DNA of 64,000 bases from NCBI RefSeq assembly GCF_900156825.1, contig NZ_FTOV01000003.1, positions 372,001-436,000 of the forward strand. Direction: 5' to 3'. A model generated the notes under the pieces. The model was not told the DNA's origin. It saw nothing but the letters and a program-made list of their open reading frames with translations, and did no database searches. This DNA comes from Chryseobacterium gambrini (GTDB lineage Bacteria; Bacteroidota; Bacteroidia; Flavobacteriales; Weeksellaceae). Shown piece by piece: positions 1 through 7,262 of this stretch; position 1 is the stretch's first letter, and every line of letters begins with the position of its first letter. Made by a program: the position numbers and the translations under genes.

Positions 1-121
1 CCACTCTTCCCGGATTTAAAATTCCGCGGCAGTCAAACGTAAAACCTCCTCCGTTTCCTGTTTCATCTTTCGGAATTCCTCCTTTTTTGTACGAAAAACT
101 GTGTATATCGATGTGTAGCAT
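1..121 (-). CDS. RapZ C-terminal-like protein, N-terminal part only
   Basis: The gene begins at ATG 121 and leaves the window at the left edge, so only 40 codons are visible. The peptide opens [17 protein letters not shown] and continues with a Gly-rich stretch, then [13 protein letters not shown]. This SFSYKKG...FDCRGxxNPG pattern is typical of the C-terminal domain of RapZ (formerly YvcJ/UPF0042), which in Bacteroidota occurs as a stand-alone protein. From family knowledge it may bind amino-sugar metabolites or RNA; its role in this phylum is not settled. In related genomes it commonly sits next to an AmgK-like kinase, which here is the gene starting at 1676. The two are separated by a GxxExxY gene. 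The ATG is preceded by an A-rich tract. Confidence 0.75.
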   Translation of the reverse strand, partial: MLHIDIHSFSYKKGGIPKDETGNGGGFTFDCRGILNPGRV

Positions 122-158
122 TTTTTTAATTTTATAATTATTTATTTATTTATTCTTA

Positions 159-189
159 AACCGTTAAGATTTATATTTAAGAAGTTAAG
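159..189 (+). repeat. Left arm of 31-bp inverted repeat
   Basis: This stretch is the reverse complement of 638-668 at 30 of 31 positions; the single difference is G163 against the complement of T664. The arms bracket the GxxExxY gene and nothing else. The arm begins AACCGTTAAGATTTATATTT. No target-site duplication is visible just outside the arms. Confidence 0.85.
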
Positions 190-218
190 TTTATTTAAGA
201 TTTTTGATAAATCAAAAT

Positions 219-623
219 TTAGTTTGGAAGCTCTTTAAAATACTCATTAATAAAAGGTTTTAAAGATTTGGTTATGTTATCGGTGAAGAAATTGATTAAC
301 AGACCTTGAGGCTTTTTCAAAACTTTCATGTAAGTTAATAATTGAGCTTCATGAATAGGCAAAATTTCTTCGATCGCTTTTAATTCTACGACAACAGCAT
401 CATTTACAAGCAGATCAACAACCAGTTTCGTTTTGATATCAACTCCTTCATAATTAATGGTTGTAAAAAGTTGTTGTTTTACATCATATCCATTGTTAAT
501 GAGTTCAATTTTTAAACATTCTTCATAAATACTTTCAAGCAAACCAGGTCCAAGTGTTTTGTGAACTTTTATTGCAAAACCGGTAATTTCATAAGATAAT
601 TGTGTAATTTCTTTTTTCGTCAT
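219..623 (-). CDS. GxxExxY family protein
   Basis: The product is 134 residues. It carries the signature GPGLLESIYE near residues 25-34, which defines the GxxExxY family, related to the PD-(D/E)XK nuclease superfamily. Further family-like features are LVVDLLVND, VVVELKAIE (a possible E-x-K catalytic half) and IHEAQLLTYMK. Its biochemical role is unproven. Members are found scattered in bacterial genomes and as intervening sequences, often looking like lone insertions. Here it lies between an AmgK-like and a RapZ-like gene and is bracketed by 31-bp inverted repeats, which suggests that the gene and its repeats arrived as one unit. The right repeat arm starts 15 bases upstream of the start codon, so its promoter may be partly in the arm. 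Confidence 0.85.
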   Translation of the reverse strand: MTKKEITQLSYEITGFAIKVHKTLGPGLLESIYEECLKIELINNGYDVKQQLFTTINYEGVDIKTKLVVDLLVNDAVVVELKAIEEILPIHEAQLLTYMKVLKKPQGLLINFFTDNITKSLKPFINEYFKELPN

Positions 624-637
624 AACACTTAACTATG

Positions 638-668
638 CTTAACTTCTTAAATATAAATCTTAATGGTT
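638..668 (-). repeat. Right arm of 31-bp inverted repeat
   Basis: Partner of 159-189 (30 of 31 identical in inverted orientation). It overlaps the last codons and stop of the AmgK-like gene (660-668 encode Asn-His-stop), so the left arm looks like a second, inverted copy of that gene end plus its downstream sequence. Confidence 0.85.
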
Positions 669-1676
669 CAATATTTCTTCAATTTTCAATTTTGTTTTAT
701 CCGCACTCAATTGTTTAATCACTTTTTCCAGTTCGGGATAATCGTTCATATTTTCCCAGTTTTGCGAAAACGCTGTAATGTTTTCTATTCCTTTTTCTAT
801 GCTTGAAATAAAATGCGGTTTTCTCTGAATTAATCCCCGAAAACCGTAAGCTCCCAAAACCTGAAGAAACCGCATCAGTTGAATTGGTTTTACCGAAAAA
901 TTTAGTTTGTCTTTAATTTCCTGACTTTCAAACTGATTTATATATATATTCAACATCTCATTTTTGAAATCTTCCGGAAAGTTTGCTTTTGCCTGAAACA
1001 GAAAAGAAATGACATCATACATCAAAGGACCTTTCATTGCCGATTGATAGTCGATAAACGAGACTTCTTTCTGATCATTCACCATGATATTTCTTGCCTG
1101 AAAATCGCGGATCATTAATCCTTTCGGCTCCAGATTTTCGATGAGAGAAACGACGTTCTTAAATTCTTTCAGAAGGGTAGATTTGTGATATTCCAGCTCC
1201 AAAACATCCGCCACGAAATTTTTAAAATAATACAGATCGTGCATTACCGGAAGTTCATCATAGCTTTCATATTCGAAAGTTTTGGTGAAATCTATTTTAT
1301 TCTGCGTTGAAATCTGTAACTGATACAGTTTTTGCAGGGTTTGCTTTACCAAAGATTTTACATTTTCAGACAAACCTTCCTTTGAGATGATTTCAGAAAG
1401 AGTATTGTCTCCTAAAAACTCCTGAATATACATTTTACGGTCATCCGAAACGGCAAAAATTTTAGGTGTATTAAGCTTTAAATCTGAAAATAGATCTGAG
1501 TAATACAGAAAACTTTCATTTTCCGCTATATTTTCGTTGTAGGTAATGATAAACTTTTTATCAGTTTTCGCAATAAAATTTACTCTCGCGGAACCACTTT
1601 GAGCTAAAGAGATCAACTCAGAAGGTTGTTTTCCAGTATAATTTTCAAAAAAAATTTGGGCGTATTCGGAAATCAT
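660..1676 (-). CDS. AmgK-like phosphotransferase (sugar kinase)
   Basis: The product is a 338-residue cytoplasmic protein of the aminoglycoside phosphotransferase/choline kinase fold, closest in layout to AmgK, which phosphorylates N-acetylmuramic acid or N-acetylglucosamine at C1 in cell-wall recycling. The catalytic loop is LMIRDFQARNIMV (about residues 187-199) and the metal-binding segment is SFIDYQSAMKGPLMYDV. In AmgK relatives the loop also reads RDFQ rather than the HGD of drug kinases. I chose ATG 1676 because a -7 element (1685-1692) ends nine bases upstream; a GTG at 1685 would lie inside that element. The conserved partner is the RapZ-like gene at the left edge. The 3' end overlaps a repeat arm. 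The substrate is inferred, not shown. Confidence 0.8.
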   Translation of the reverse strand: MISEYAQIFFENYTGKQPSELISLAQSGSARVNFIAKTDKKFIITYNENIAENESFLYYSDLFSDLKLNTPKIFAVSDDRKMYIQEFLGDNTLSEIISKEGLSENVKSLVKQTLQKLYQLQISTQNKIDFTKTFEYESYDELPVMHDLYYFKNFVADVLELEYHKSTLLKEFKNVVSLIENLEPKGLMIRDFQARNIMVNDQKEVSFIDYQSAMKGPLMYDVISFLFQAKANFPEDFKNEMLNIYINQFESQEIKDKLNFSVKPIQLMRFLQVLGAYGFRGLIQRKPHFISSIEKGIENITAFSQNWENMNDYPELEKVIKQLSADKTKLKIEEILNH

Positions 1677-1684
1677 AGATGTCA

Positions 1685-1692
1685 CAAATATA
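1685..1692 (-). promoter_or_regulatory. -7 promoter element of the AmgK-like gene
   Basis: On the minus strand this reads TATATTTG, a match to the Bacteroidota -7 consensus TAnnTTTG. It lies 20 bases from the diverging xrtF element, so the upstream halves of the two promoters overlap. Confidence 0.6.
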
Positions 1693-1712
1693 ATAATTTA
1701 CAGGCTAATTTC

Positions 1713-1720
1713 TATATTTG
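1713..1720 (+). promoter_or_regulatory. -7 promoter element of xrtF
   Basis: TATATTTG matches TAnnTTTG. It ends four bases before ATG 1725, so the predicted transcript starts at or next to the start codon (leaderless). Confidence 0.65.
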
Positions 1721-1724
1721 CATT

Positions 1725-2255
1725 ATGCTAAAGGATTTTAAACCTGTTTTGGGCATTCTGCTGCGCTTCATCATCATTTATCTGGTGCTGCTTTTTGCGT
1801 ATCAGTTTTTTCTGAACAGTTTTCAGAAAGAAGGTCTTGATCCCTTTTCGAGAATGATTGCAGAGCAGGTGAGGGATATCCAGAACTTTATGGGTTTTTC
1901 AACACAACTGTATGATGATGTTAAAGGCGAACAGGTGTATTTTTATGTCCGGAACGAATATCCTACAAGAATGGTGGAAGGCTGCAATGCCGTTTCTGTG
2001 ATGATCCTTTTTGTGGCATTTGTTTTTGCCTTTTACAAAGGAAAAAAGACCTTTGTTTTTGTAATTCTAGGACTGGTTTTGCTTTATATCATTAATGTTT
2101 TAAGAATTGCAGGGTTGAATATTGTGATTCTGAATCACAAAGAATACGGCAAAATAGCACATGATTATATTTTTCCGGCGGTTATTTACGGAACGGTAGT
2201 GTTATTATGGCTGGTCTGGATAAAATTTTTTGCTTTAAAACATGAAAAATCTTAA
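1725..2255 (+). CDS. xrtF: Exosortase family protein XrtF
   Basis: The product is a 176-residue integral membrane protein with about five hydrophobic segments. The exosortase catalytic triad is visible: Cys in VEGCNAVSV, Arg in INVLRIAGLN and His in KIAHDYIFP. Exosortases are transpeptidases that cut a C-terminal sorting signal and hand the protein to surface polysaccharide or lipid; XrtF is the flavobacterial single-domain type. I moved the start from an upstream ATG to 1725: the extra 33 codons would lie over the AmgK-like gene, while 1725 sits just after a -7 element. It overlaps the next gene by 14 bases, which indicates co-translation with its membrane partner. No substrate with a recognisable sorting tail is apparent in the window. 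Confidence 0.9.
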   Translation: MLKDFKPVLGILLRFIIIYLVLLFAYQFFLNSFQKEGLDPFSRMIAEQVRDIQNFMGFSTQLYDDVKGEQVYFYVRNEYPTRMVEGCNAVSVMILFVAFVFAFYKGKKTFVFVILGLVLLYIINVLRIAGLNIVILNHKEYGKIAHDYIFPAVIYGTVVLLWLVWIKFFALKHEKS

Positions 2256-2670
2256 CTGGGTTTTAGTCATATTGGGAGTTTTAGGTCTTGTAAGTGTAAG
2301 AATACTTGAAGACAGGATTTTCTATGATCCATTTCTCAATTACTTCCATGAGGCCAATAAAAATATTCCTTTTCCCTCTTTTGAATGGGGAAAATTAATT
2401 CCCGGATATCTTTTCCGGTTTATTCTGAATCTGTTATTTTCATGTGTAGTGATTCATTTCTGGTTCAAAAACAGACAATGGACGATTCAGGGAGCTATTT
2501 TAATTACAATTATTTTTGCGATTACTTTTCCGATCTATTTATACAGTATTTATGACAGATTTGAAATCGGGTATCTTTTTTCTTTTTATATGAGAAGGTT
2601 TGTCATTCAGCCTTTGATTTTACTTCTTATTATCCCGATGTTTTATTACAGGAAGCAAATAAACAAGTGA
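2242..2670 (+). CDS. Exosortase F system-associated membrane protein
   Basis: The product is 142 residues with four predicted membrane segments (about residues 5-20, 52-73, 82-102 and 115-134). Its sequence and its place directly after xrtF fit the small protein family known to accompany exosortase F in Flavobacteriia. Its role is unknown; it may stabilise XrtF or help present substrates. The start codon lies inside xrtF (14-base overlap). I see no other exosortase partner nearby. Confidence 0.85.
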   Translation: MKNLNWVLVILGVLGLVSVRILEDRIFYDPFLNYFHEANKNIPFPSFEWGKLIPGYLFRFILNLLFSCVVIHFWFKNRQWTIQGAILITIIFAITFPIYLYSIYDRFEIGYLFSFYMRRFVIQPLILLLIIPMFYYRKQINK

Positions 2671-2714
2671 AAAATATCTTTTGATAAATATAAAACTTGT
2701 TTTTATACCTATAA

Positions 2715-2894
2715 AACATACTTTTGGCAATTGGCTACGATTTTCTTACTGAGCTAACAAATTATTATCCGTCTACTTTAGCTTTAAACGAGGATGCTAA
2801 GATTGTAAAGGAACTTACAGAGAAAACCCAAAGAATAGCAGATATGGAAAAAGAAATTGAAATCTACAAAGCAGCTTTAGGAATAAAAAGATAA
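2715..2894 (+). pseudogene. C-terminal remnant of a lost gene, possibly an XRE regulator
   Basis: An open frame of about 60 codons without a start codon ends in TAA 2892-2894; an in-frame stop at 2712-2714 closes it upstream. From 2727 it reads AIGYDFLTELTNYYPSTLAL and ends with a charged coiled-coil tail containing MEKEIEIYKAALGIKR. Such tails close many small helix-turn-helix regulators in this phylum, so this is probably the end of one whose DNA-binding half has been deleted. Assignment is weak. The rest of 2671-3091 is AT-rich, with no other coding signal that I can support. Confidence 0.45.
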
Positions 2895-3091
2895 TTTTTT
2901 TTGCTTTGAAAATTGTTTATACTTTTAAAAATTTCATTTAAAAGTGACTTGTTTGTAATGTTTTAAATGTTAATCTGTTATTTTGATTAAATGTTGGAGA
3001 AGTACAGCAATATTTGCTGTGTTTTTATTACAAAAGTTGTCATTTTTACTTCATAGGTTTGTGATGTAAAACAATTAAAATTATTTTGATT

Positions 3092-3298
3092 ATGAAAAAA
3101 ACATTATTAATCGGAGCATTATTTATTGCCGGAATTGTAAGTGCATTTCCTTTTAGGACTTCTTGTGGGACTGTGATTCAAGTAAATGATTCTGGAATGG
3201 GGGATATGACTTATGATCAGGTTATTAAAACCTTAAAGCTAATGAATGGTGTTGTTTGTGGGACAACCAATGTTTCAATTACAATTTACCAGCATTAA
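3092..3298 (+). CDS. Small secreted peptide, Cys pair
   Basis: The product is 68 residues. MKKTLLIGALFIAGIVSAFP is a clear signal peptide; the mature part is about 50 residues with two cysteines (in RTSCGTV and NGVVCGTT) about 35 residues apart that could form a disulphide. I chose ATG 3092; an upstream TTG at 3086 has no merit. I do not recognise an annotated family. It is followed by a strong terminator and then a GLPGLI-family gene, so the two may share a promoter with partial read-through. It may be a structural or signalling peptide of the envelope, but nothing in the sequence shows which. Confidence 0.7.
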   Translation: MKKTLLIGALFIAGIVSAFPFRTSCGTVIQVNDSGMGDMTYDQVIKTLKLMNGVVCGTTNVSITIYQH

Positions 3299-3318
3299 TT
3301 CATTAAGATTGAAATTTG

Positions 3319-3349
3319 GAGCAAAATATAGACGTTCTATGTTTTGCTC
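3319..3349 (+). terminator. Hairpin between small peptide and GLPGLI gene
   Basis: A 13-bp stem (3319-3331 with 3337-3349, one G-U pair) with a 5-base loop is followed by a T-rich run. It would stop most transcripts after the 68-residue peptide gene. Confidence 0.75.
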
Positions 3350-3369
3350 TTTAATTTGTTTAAAAAGAT

Positions 3370-4155
3370 ATGAAAATATTTTATTCACTGATTTTACTGT
3401 TTTTAATGATTTTTGTTAAATCGCAAACAGGATTTGACGTATTATATGAAGCTGATTATAAGTTAATTTACAAAGATCAGAAATCTAACGCGGTTTCACA
3501 GGAAGATACTTTTGCACTCCTTATAAATGGAAAAGAATCTTATTATAAAAATATGAAAAAGTATATTATGGATTCTTTAAAACTGGAAAAAAAGATTAAT
3601 GAAAAGTCTGGTATTGCCGTAGGTCTGAAATATTCTACAGACTTTCCTGAATATATAGGAACAACAAGCGGAAAATTATACGTAACATCTCCTGTCGCCA
3701 ATAAAATTTTCAAGTATGAAGAGTCAAATAATTTTGAGTGGAAACTTATAAATGAATTTAGGATAATTGGAAAATATAAGTGTCAGAAAGCTGTCATTAA
3801 AAAATATGGTCGTAGTTGGGTAGCTTGGTTTACTGAAGAGATACCGTTTCCGTTTGGCCCTTATAAATTCAATAAATTGCCTGGACTTATTATCGAAATT
3901 TTCGATGAAGAAAAGGATTATGTATTTAGTATGTATAATTTTCGAAAAAGAAAATATTTTGCTAGATCGGCAAATATGGAACCTAAAGCAACTTTAGTGA
4001 ATAAAGCTAAAATTTTTGATTATCAAAGAAGAGAAATAGCCGATCCTAATACTTATAATAAGTTAATTGATGATCCAGAAACATTAAGAATGATTATGAA
4101 GAAAGCACAAGAAAGAGCAAAAAATTATAATCCGATTGAATTAAGTATAGAATAA
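3370..4155 (+). CDS. GLPGLI family protein
   Basis: The product is 261 residues with an N-terminal signal peptide (MKIFYSLILLFLMIFVKSQ). The family motif appears as KFNKLPGLIIEIFD around residues 174-187, preceded by the aromatic GRSWVAWFTEEIPFPFGPYKF segment, as is usual in the GLPGLI (Porph_ging) family of Bacteroidota. Function is unknown; members are periplasmic or outer-membrane associated. The C-terminal quarter is Lys/Glu rich. It lies 20 bases after a terminator hairpin that separates it from a small secreted peptide gene, and a second strong terminator follows it. Confidence 0.85.
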   Translation: MKIFYSLILLFLMIFVKSQTGFDVLYEADYKLIYKDQKSNAVSQEDTFALLINGKESYYKNMKKYIMDSLKLEKKINEKSGIAVGLKYSTDFPEYIGTTSGKLYVTSPVANKIFKYEESNNFEWKLINEFRIIGKYKCQKAVIKKYGRSWVAWFTEEIPFPFGPYKFNKLPGLIIEIFDEEKDYVFSMYNFRKRKYFARSANMEPKATLVNKAKIFDYQRREIADPNTYNKLIDDPETLRMIMKKAQERAKNYNPIELSIE

Positions 4156-4203
4156 TAAATTGCTAATTTTATCTCTCTGAGAAGTAAGAAGTAAATTGTT
4201 TAA

Positions 4204-4249
4204 AAAAATACGAGGCTGTCCAAACTTTTAGGACAGCCTCGCATTTTAA
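4204..4249. terminator. Bidirectional terminator
   Basis: A perfect 11-bp stem (4211-4221 with 4231-4241) is flanked by an A tract on the left and a T-rich run on the right. It lies between the converging GLPGLI and XRE-regulator genes and can serve both. Confidence 0.85.
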
Positions 4250-4272
4250 ATTTGTGACTAATGAAAAACGAA

Positions 4273-4629
4273 TTAATCTTTATTAAGATATTTATCCAAT
4301 TCCTCCTTAACTTTTGAAAGAGAGTTTTCATCGGTGATAATCATGTTTATAATAACCTTTCCTTTTTGTACACCAACTCCTCCTGCTCCCGTTTTATCCT
4401 TATTTTCAATATTGTTTGTTACCTGTATTTTTTGATCATTTTCAAAAAGCTCTTTTAATTCAACCTCAAAAATTTCTGCTAATTTCGGGATGTATTGAGA
4501 CTTTACATCAAACATTTCACTTTCCCAATTGGCATAGGTTACCCTGTCGATATTTAGCTTATCTGCAATATCCTGCTGAGAAAATTTTGTTTTGCTTCTT
4601 AATCTTTTAAGATTTGTTCCTACTCCCAT
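4273..4629 (-). CDS. XRE-family transcriptional regulator
   Basis: The product is 118 residues. The first 60 form a Cro/C1-type helix-turn-helix: LKRLRSKTKFSQQDIADKL, then NIDRVTYANWES as recognition region, then IPKLAEIFEVELKELFE. A Gly-rich linker (GAGGVGVQKG) leads to a short C-terminal part, IINMIITDENSLSKVKEELDKYL, which may dimerise. Its targets are unknown; no phage or toxin genes accompany it. It lies 31 bases downstream of the metal exporter on the same strand and could be read from that transcript. Confidence 0.85.
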   Translation of the reverse strand: MGVGTNLKRLRSKTKFSQQDIADKLNIDRVTYANWESEMFDVKSQYIPKLAEIFEVELKELFENDQKIQVTNNIENKDKTGAGGVGVQKGKVIINMIITDENSLSKVKEELDKYLNKD

Positions 4630-4660
4630 ATTATTATTTTTAACAAATGTAATAATTTTT

Positions 4661-5659
4661 TTATTCCGCTGTATGCTTATCCACAGAAGTCACATTTTCC
4701 GGAGTCCAAACCACTCTTTTTACAAAATCTTTTTCGCGGACAGGGCAATTTGATATTTGACAAACGGAACAGGAAATTGGTTTACAGTCATCCATATGAA
4801 AATTAAATTCCACCGTTCTTTTTGTGTTTTTTGCCAAAAGGATGATCATTTTTTCCATTTCATTGTGTGCGTCACGAAGGCTGTAATACCAAGGCAAAGT
4901 AATATGTGCATCAATATGAAGATGCGCTCCGAATTGCTGGATTTTCATGTTGTGAACATCAATCCATTCCATTTTTCGGTTTTCTTCTAAAACCTGTATG
5001 ATTTGTTCCAGAAGATCGGGATCCTGCTCGTCCATAATTCCACTTAAGGATTTGCGGACTATTTTGTATCCCACTACGATAATATATATACCGAAACCTA
5101 AGGCAACAACGGAATCCAGCCAATAAATTCTGGTAAAGTATACCACAATTAAACTCACGACAACGCCAAGTGTTGTTAAGGTGTCGGATTGCAGGTGTTT
5201 TCCGGATGAAATAAGAACGATAGAATTTTCGGCTTTCCCTTTTTGAATGGAAATATAGCCTAATAAATAGTTGATAGCGGCAGTGGCGGCAATGATCCAG
5301 ATTCCGAGATCTATTTTGCTTAAAACTTTTCCGACAATTAAGCTGTTAATGCCTTCGTAGATAATCATAACTCCTGCAATGGCAATTAAGGCACCTTCGA
5401 TTCCGGAAGTTACGAATTCTACTTTTCCGTGTCCGTATGGATGATCATCGTCTCTTGGTTTTGCCGCGAGATACAGTGAATAAAGCCCCATAAAGGCACT
5501 GATGACATTTACAATACTTTCCATGGCATCAGAAAAAACAGCGTCGGAATTCGTCAGTTTCCAGGCGATAATTTTTCCGATAAAGAGAATAACTCCGAAA
5601 ACGGCTATAAGTTTCTGAAAGGCTAATTTATCTTTACTTTTATTCTTCTGAACGTTCAT
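4661..5659 (-). CDS. Cation diffusion facilitator (CDF) metal exporter
   Basis: The product is 332 residues, a proton-driven divalent-cation exporter of the inner membrane. It has about six membrane segments; the metal-site motifs are SDAMES near residue 41 and HPYGHGK near residue 73, followed by a cytoplasmic domain (HNMKIQQFGAHLHIDAHI). The C-terminus carries an extra Cys cluster, CKPISCSVCQISNCP, in a C-x4-C-x2-C-x5-C pattern that could bind metal. The metal could be Zn, Fe, Mn or Co. A perfect TTATCCACA in its last codons is probably chance. It follows asd on the same strand, but a terminator lies between. Confidence 0.9.
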   Translation of the reverse strand: MNVQKNKSKDKLAFQKLIAVFGVILFIGKIIAWKLTNSDAVFSDAMESIVNVISAFMGLYSLYLAAKPRDDDHPYGHGKVEFVTSGIEGALIAIAGVMIIYEGINSLIVGKVLSKIDLGIWIIAATAAINYLLGYISIQKGKAENSIVLISSGKHLQSDTLTTLGVVVSLIVVYFTRIYWLDSVVALGFGIYIIVVGYKIVRKSLSGIMDEQDPDLLEQIIQVLEENRKMEWIDVHNMKIQQFGAHLHIDAHITLPWYYSLRDAHNEMEKMIILLAKNTKRTVEFNFHMDDCKPISCSVCQISNCPVREKDFVKRVVWTPENVTSVDKHTAE

Positions 5660-5670
5660 AGGTTTGATAA

Positions 5671-5702
5671 AAAAAAGAATCTCAATTCTGAGACTCTTTT
5701 TA
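5671..5702 (-). terminator. Terminator of asd
   Basis: A 9-bp stem with one G-U pair (5676-5684 with 5689-5697) is followed on the minus strand by a run of T. It sits between asd and the downstream metal exporter. Confidence 0.75.
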
Positions 5703-5713
5703 TGTTTGTTAGT

Positions 5714-6706
5714 TTATACTAAGTTATTTTCTACAAGGTATTCTGCAATCTGTACCGCGTTCGTTGCGGCTCCTTTTCGCAGATTGTCTGCCACAATCCA
5801 GAGATTCAGTGTTTTGGGCTGCGAAAGGTCTCTTCTTATCCTTCCTACGAAGACTTCGTCTTTCCCTTCCGAGTACAGCGGCATCGGATATTCGTTGTTT
5901 TTCACGTTATCTACCACCACAACTCCGGGAGTTTCAGATAAGATTTTTCTTACTTCGTCAAGATCAAATTCATTTTCAAATTCAATATTTACACTTTCAG
6001 AATGCCCTCCCTGAACCGGAACTCTTACTGCGGTTGCGGTTAAATTAAAGGTATCGTCCCCTAAAATTTTCTTAGGTTCTTTCATTAATTTAATCTCTTC
6101 TTTCGTGTAATCGTCATCTGCAAAAACATCACAGTGCGGCAATGCATTTTTGAAGATCTGATAAGGATATACTTTTGCAATAGAATCGTCTCCGCTGATT
6201 TCTCCGTTCAATTGATCTACAGCAGCTTTGCCGGTTCCTGTTACGGATTGGTAGGTGGAAACAATTACTCTTTTTAAATCGTATTTTTTGTTCAGAGGTC
6301 CTAAAACCATTACTAACTGAATGGTAGAACAGTTCGGATTTGCAATAATTTTGTCTTCTTTCGTCAATACATCTGCATTGATTTCCGGAACCACCAGTTT
6401 TTTATCAGGATCCATTCTCCATGCTGAAGAATTGTCGATTACTGTTGTTCCTGCTTCAGCAAAAAGCGGAGCGAATTCAAGAGAAGTTCCGCCTCCGGCA
6501 GAAAAAATAGCAATATCCGGTTTGGCAGCTATAGCGTCTTTCATGCTTACAATCGTAAATTCTTCCTGTTTATACTTCACCTTATTACCTACAGATTTTT
6601 CGGATGCTACCGGAATTAGTTCGGTGATAGGGAAGTTTCTCTCTTCGAGAACTTTAAGCATAACTTGTCCAACCATTCCTGTTGAACCTACTACAGCTAC
6701 TTTCAT
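5714..6706 (-). CDS. asd: Aspartate-semialdehyde dehydrogenase
   Basis: The product is 330 residues, the usual length. It makes aspartate semialdehyde from aspartyl phosphate with NADPH, feeding lysine/diaminopimelate, threonine and methionine synthesis. The dinucleotide-binding loop is GSTGMVGQ at residues 7-14, the active-site Cys lies in NPNCSTIQ (about residue 127), and the catalytic His in QGGHSES (about residue 232). A dedicated terminator follows. The neighbours do not belong to the pathway. Confidence 0.97.
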   Translation of the reverse strand: MKVAVVGSTGMVGQVMLKVLEERNFPITELIPVASEKSVGNKVKYKQEEFTIVSMKDAIAAKPDIAIFSAGGGTSLEFAPLFAEAGTTVIDNSSAWRMDPDKKLVVPEINADVLTKEDKIIANPNCSTIQLVMVLGPLNKKYDLKRVIVSTYQSVTGTGKAAVDQLNGEISGDDSIAKVYPYQIFKNALPHCDVFADDDYTKEEIKLMKEPKKILGDDTFNLTATAVRVPVQGGHSESVNIEFENEFDLDEVRKILSETPGVVVVDNVKNNEYPMPLYSEGKDEVFVGRIRRDLSQPKTLNLWIVADNLRKGAATNAVQIAEYLVENNLV

Positions 6707-6738
6707 TGATTTAATTAAAAATTATTTTGTTAATATAT

Positions 6739-7170
6739 TTATGCCCCGAAGACTCTCGCCCAAGGGAACGCGAATACAAATAAACCTACAGCAATTAATC
6801 CCATAATTACAACTCCTAAAGAAATCGTAGGGTTTGTTTTTACTTTTTTGTTAACGATCGTCATTAAAACAGCGGCGATCAGCATAGAAAACGGATGTTC
6901 TACATACTGAAATCTTAATGCTGAGTTTTTCATCACTTCACCCATATTTAAACCATTAGAGAAATTGATGATCAGCATCACAATTCCTAATAGAAACTGT
7001 ACGTGGAAGAAAATCATAGTGAAAAGAGTAGTCTTCTTAAGGAAGTTATTTACTTTTCCGCTGAATCCGAACATGGTTGCTAAAAGTGCAATAACAAACA
7101 GCGTCACTAAAAGAATTTCCAGATATCCGAATCCTTTGTGAGCATTAAGTAAAATGTTGTAAAAGTCCAT
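6739..7170 (-). CDS. Small four-helix membrane protein
   Basis: The product is 143 residues with four hydrophobic segments. Conserved-looking His residues lie in LLNAHKGFGYLEILL (start), MIFFHVQFLLGIVM (second helix pair) and YVEHPFSMLIA. This layout matches a family seen across Flavobacteriia, sometimes labelled cytochrome b-like; the His residues might bind haem, but this is a guess. I chose ATG 7170 rather than 7197, because a -7 element occupies 7197-7204 and would give a leader of about 20 bases for the shorter form. asd follows 32 bases downstream, so both may share a transcript. Confidence 0.75.
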   Translation of the reverse strand: MDFYNILLNAHKGFGYLEILLVTLFVIALLATMFGFSGKVNNFLKKTTLFTMIFFHVQFLLGIVMLIINFSNGLNMGEVMKNSALRFQYVEHPFSMLIAAVLMTIVNKKVKTNPTISLGVVIMGLIAVGLFVFAFPWARVFGA

Positions 7171-7196
7171 ATTTATTTTTTTCTGTTTTTCAGACA

Positions 7197-7204
7197 CAAA
7201 TATA
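7197..7204 (-). promoter_or_regulatory. -7 element of the small membrane protein gene
   Basis: TATATTTG on the minus strand, 26 bases upstream of ATG 7170. It decides the start codon of that gene and may also drive asd. Confidence 0.6.
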
Positions 7205-7206
7205 GC

Positions 7207-7232
7207 AAAAATCCCGGCGAAAAGCCGGGATT
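7207..7232 (-). terminator. Terminator of the TonB-dependent receptor gene
   Basis: A GC-rich 9-bp perfect stem (7210-7218 with 7224-7232) and a 5-base loop are followed by T residues on the minus strand. Confidence 0.8.
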
Positions 7233-7262
7233 GATATTTATAAAATCTAATTTATGTATTTA

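Noticed and set aside
4677..4685. Perfect DnaA-box sequence TTATCCACA in the CDF gene
   Set aside because: It lies within the coding end of the exporter (Val-Asp-Lys codons) with no other boxes or origin features nearby; probably chance.
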